In this document: piece after piece, positions 39,477-39,588 of the stretch
How positions within the stretch are numbered: position 1 is the stretch's first letter
How the letters are laid out: every line of letters starts with the position of its first letter
Assembly: GCF_000829695.1 (NCBI RefSeq)
Contig: NZ_BBNN01000055.1
Coordinates: forward strand, 1-39,588
Origin: Streptomyces sp. NBRC 110035
Lineage (GTDB): Bacteria > Actinomycetota > Actinomycetes > Streptomycetales > Streptomycetaceae
Direction of reading: 5' to 3'
DNA length: 39,588 nucleotides
Program-made: the position numbers and the translations under genes
The notes under the pieces: generated by a model
Databases searched by the model: none
What the model was told of the DNA's origin: nothing
Seen by the model: the letters and a program-made list of their open reading frames with translations, nothing else

Positions 39477-39588
39477 GGAGGCGGACGGCGGACGCGACAG
39501 CGGGCCCTCCCGTTACTGACTTCAGCTCGTCGGGGTGAATCTTTGCGAAGCCCGTGGTGGGTGTGAGTGGGCGGCTGTATCCGTGGGG
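39477..39588. other. Right end without recognised feature
   Basis: The last 112 nt, with slightly lower GC around 39510-39550, show no start signal or known motif. A mobile-element boundary beyond the window is possible but unsupported. Confidence 0.3.

Overview
The window is high-GC actinobacterial DNA. Gene density, GTG/TTG starts, a conservon, a terpene synthase and an IdeR/DmdR-type iron box all point to Streptomyces or a very close relative. No rRNA, tRNA or CRISPR array was seen.

Layout, left to right. (1) 1-405: 5' part of an IS1182-type transposase cut by the window edge, then a VOC-family protein. (2) 1249-6871: a type I terpene synthase (+) converging on a conservon operon read leftward (cvnA-cvnB-cvnC-cvnD-P450, overlapping stop/start codons). 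The P450 has Trp where the K-helix ExxR Arg should be, as known for CYP157 conservon P450s. (3) 7299-17618: mostly housekeeping and stress genes: STAS protein, a second-type PRPP synthetase, DUF4230 protein, VanZ-like protein, universal stress protein, ROK regulator, EF-G-binding (FBP) protein, FUSC/aromatic-acid exporter-like protein and a conserved unknown. (4) 17671-19166: a HugZ-like DUF2470 protein behind a 19-bp iron box, an 11-bp tandem repeat, and a scar holding a TetR C-terminal remnant (-) next to a P450 C-terminal remnant (+). (5) 19409-22457: pentapeptide-repeat protein with a Cys-rich N-terminus, PIG-L deacetylase, proline iminopeptidase-like hydrolase. (6) 22561-38304: a large L-rhamnose locus. 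(7) 38305-39588: a perfect 25-bp hairpin, a cupin and a probable membrane-protein remnant.

The rhamnose locus is the most complete system here. The leftward operon holds an ABC importer (ATPase, two permeases, binding protein), L-rhamnose mutarotase and a secreted BNR beta-propeller protein that carries an apparent frameshift, followed by a LacI-type regulator. The rightward operon holds L-rhamnose isomerase, bifunctional rhamnulose-phosphate aldolase/lactaldehyde dehydrogenase, rhamnulokinase and LutABC (L-lactate to pyruvate). The divergent promoter region shows two good sigma70-type promoters, each with a LacI-style TGAAA/TTTCA palindrome near the predicted transcription start. Together these genes can take extracellular L-rhamnose to DHAP and pyruvate under one regulator (inference from families and layout).

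Family assignments come from reading the protein sequences; no database search was run.
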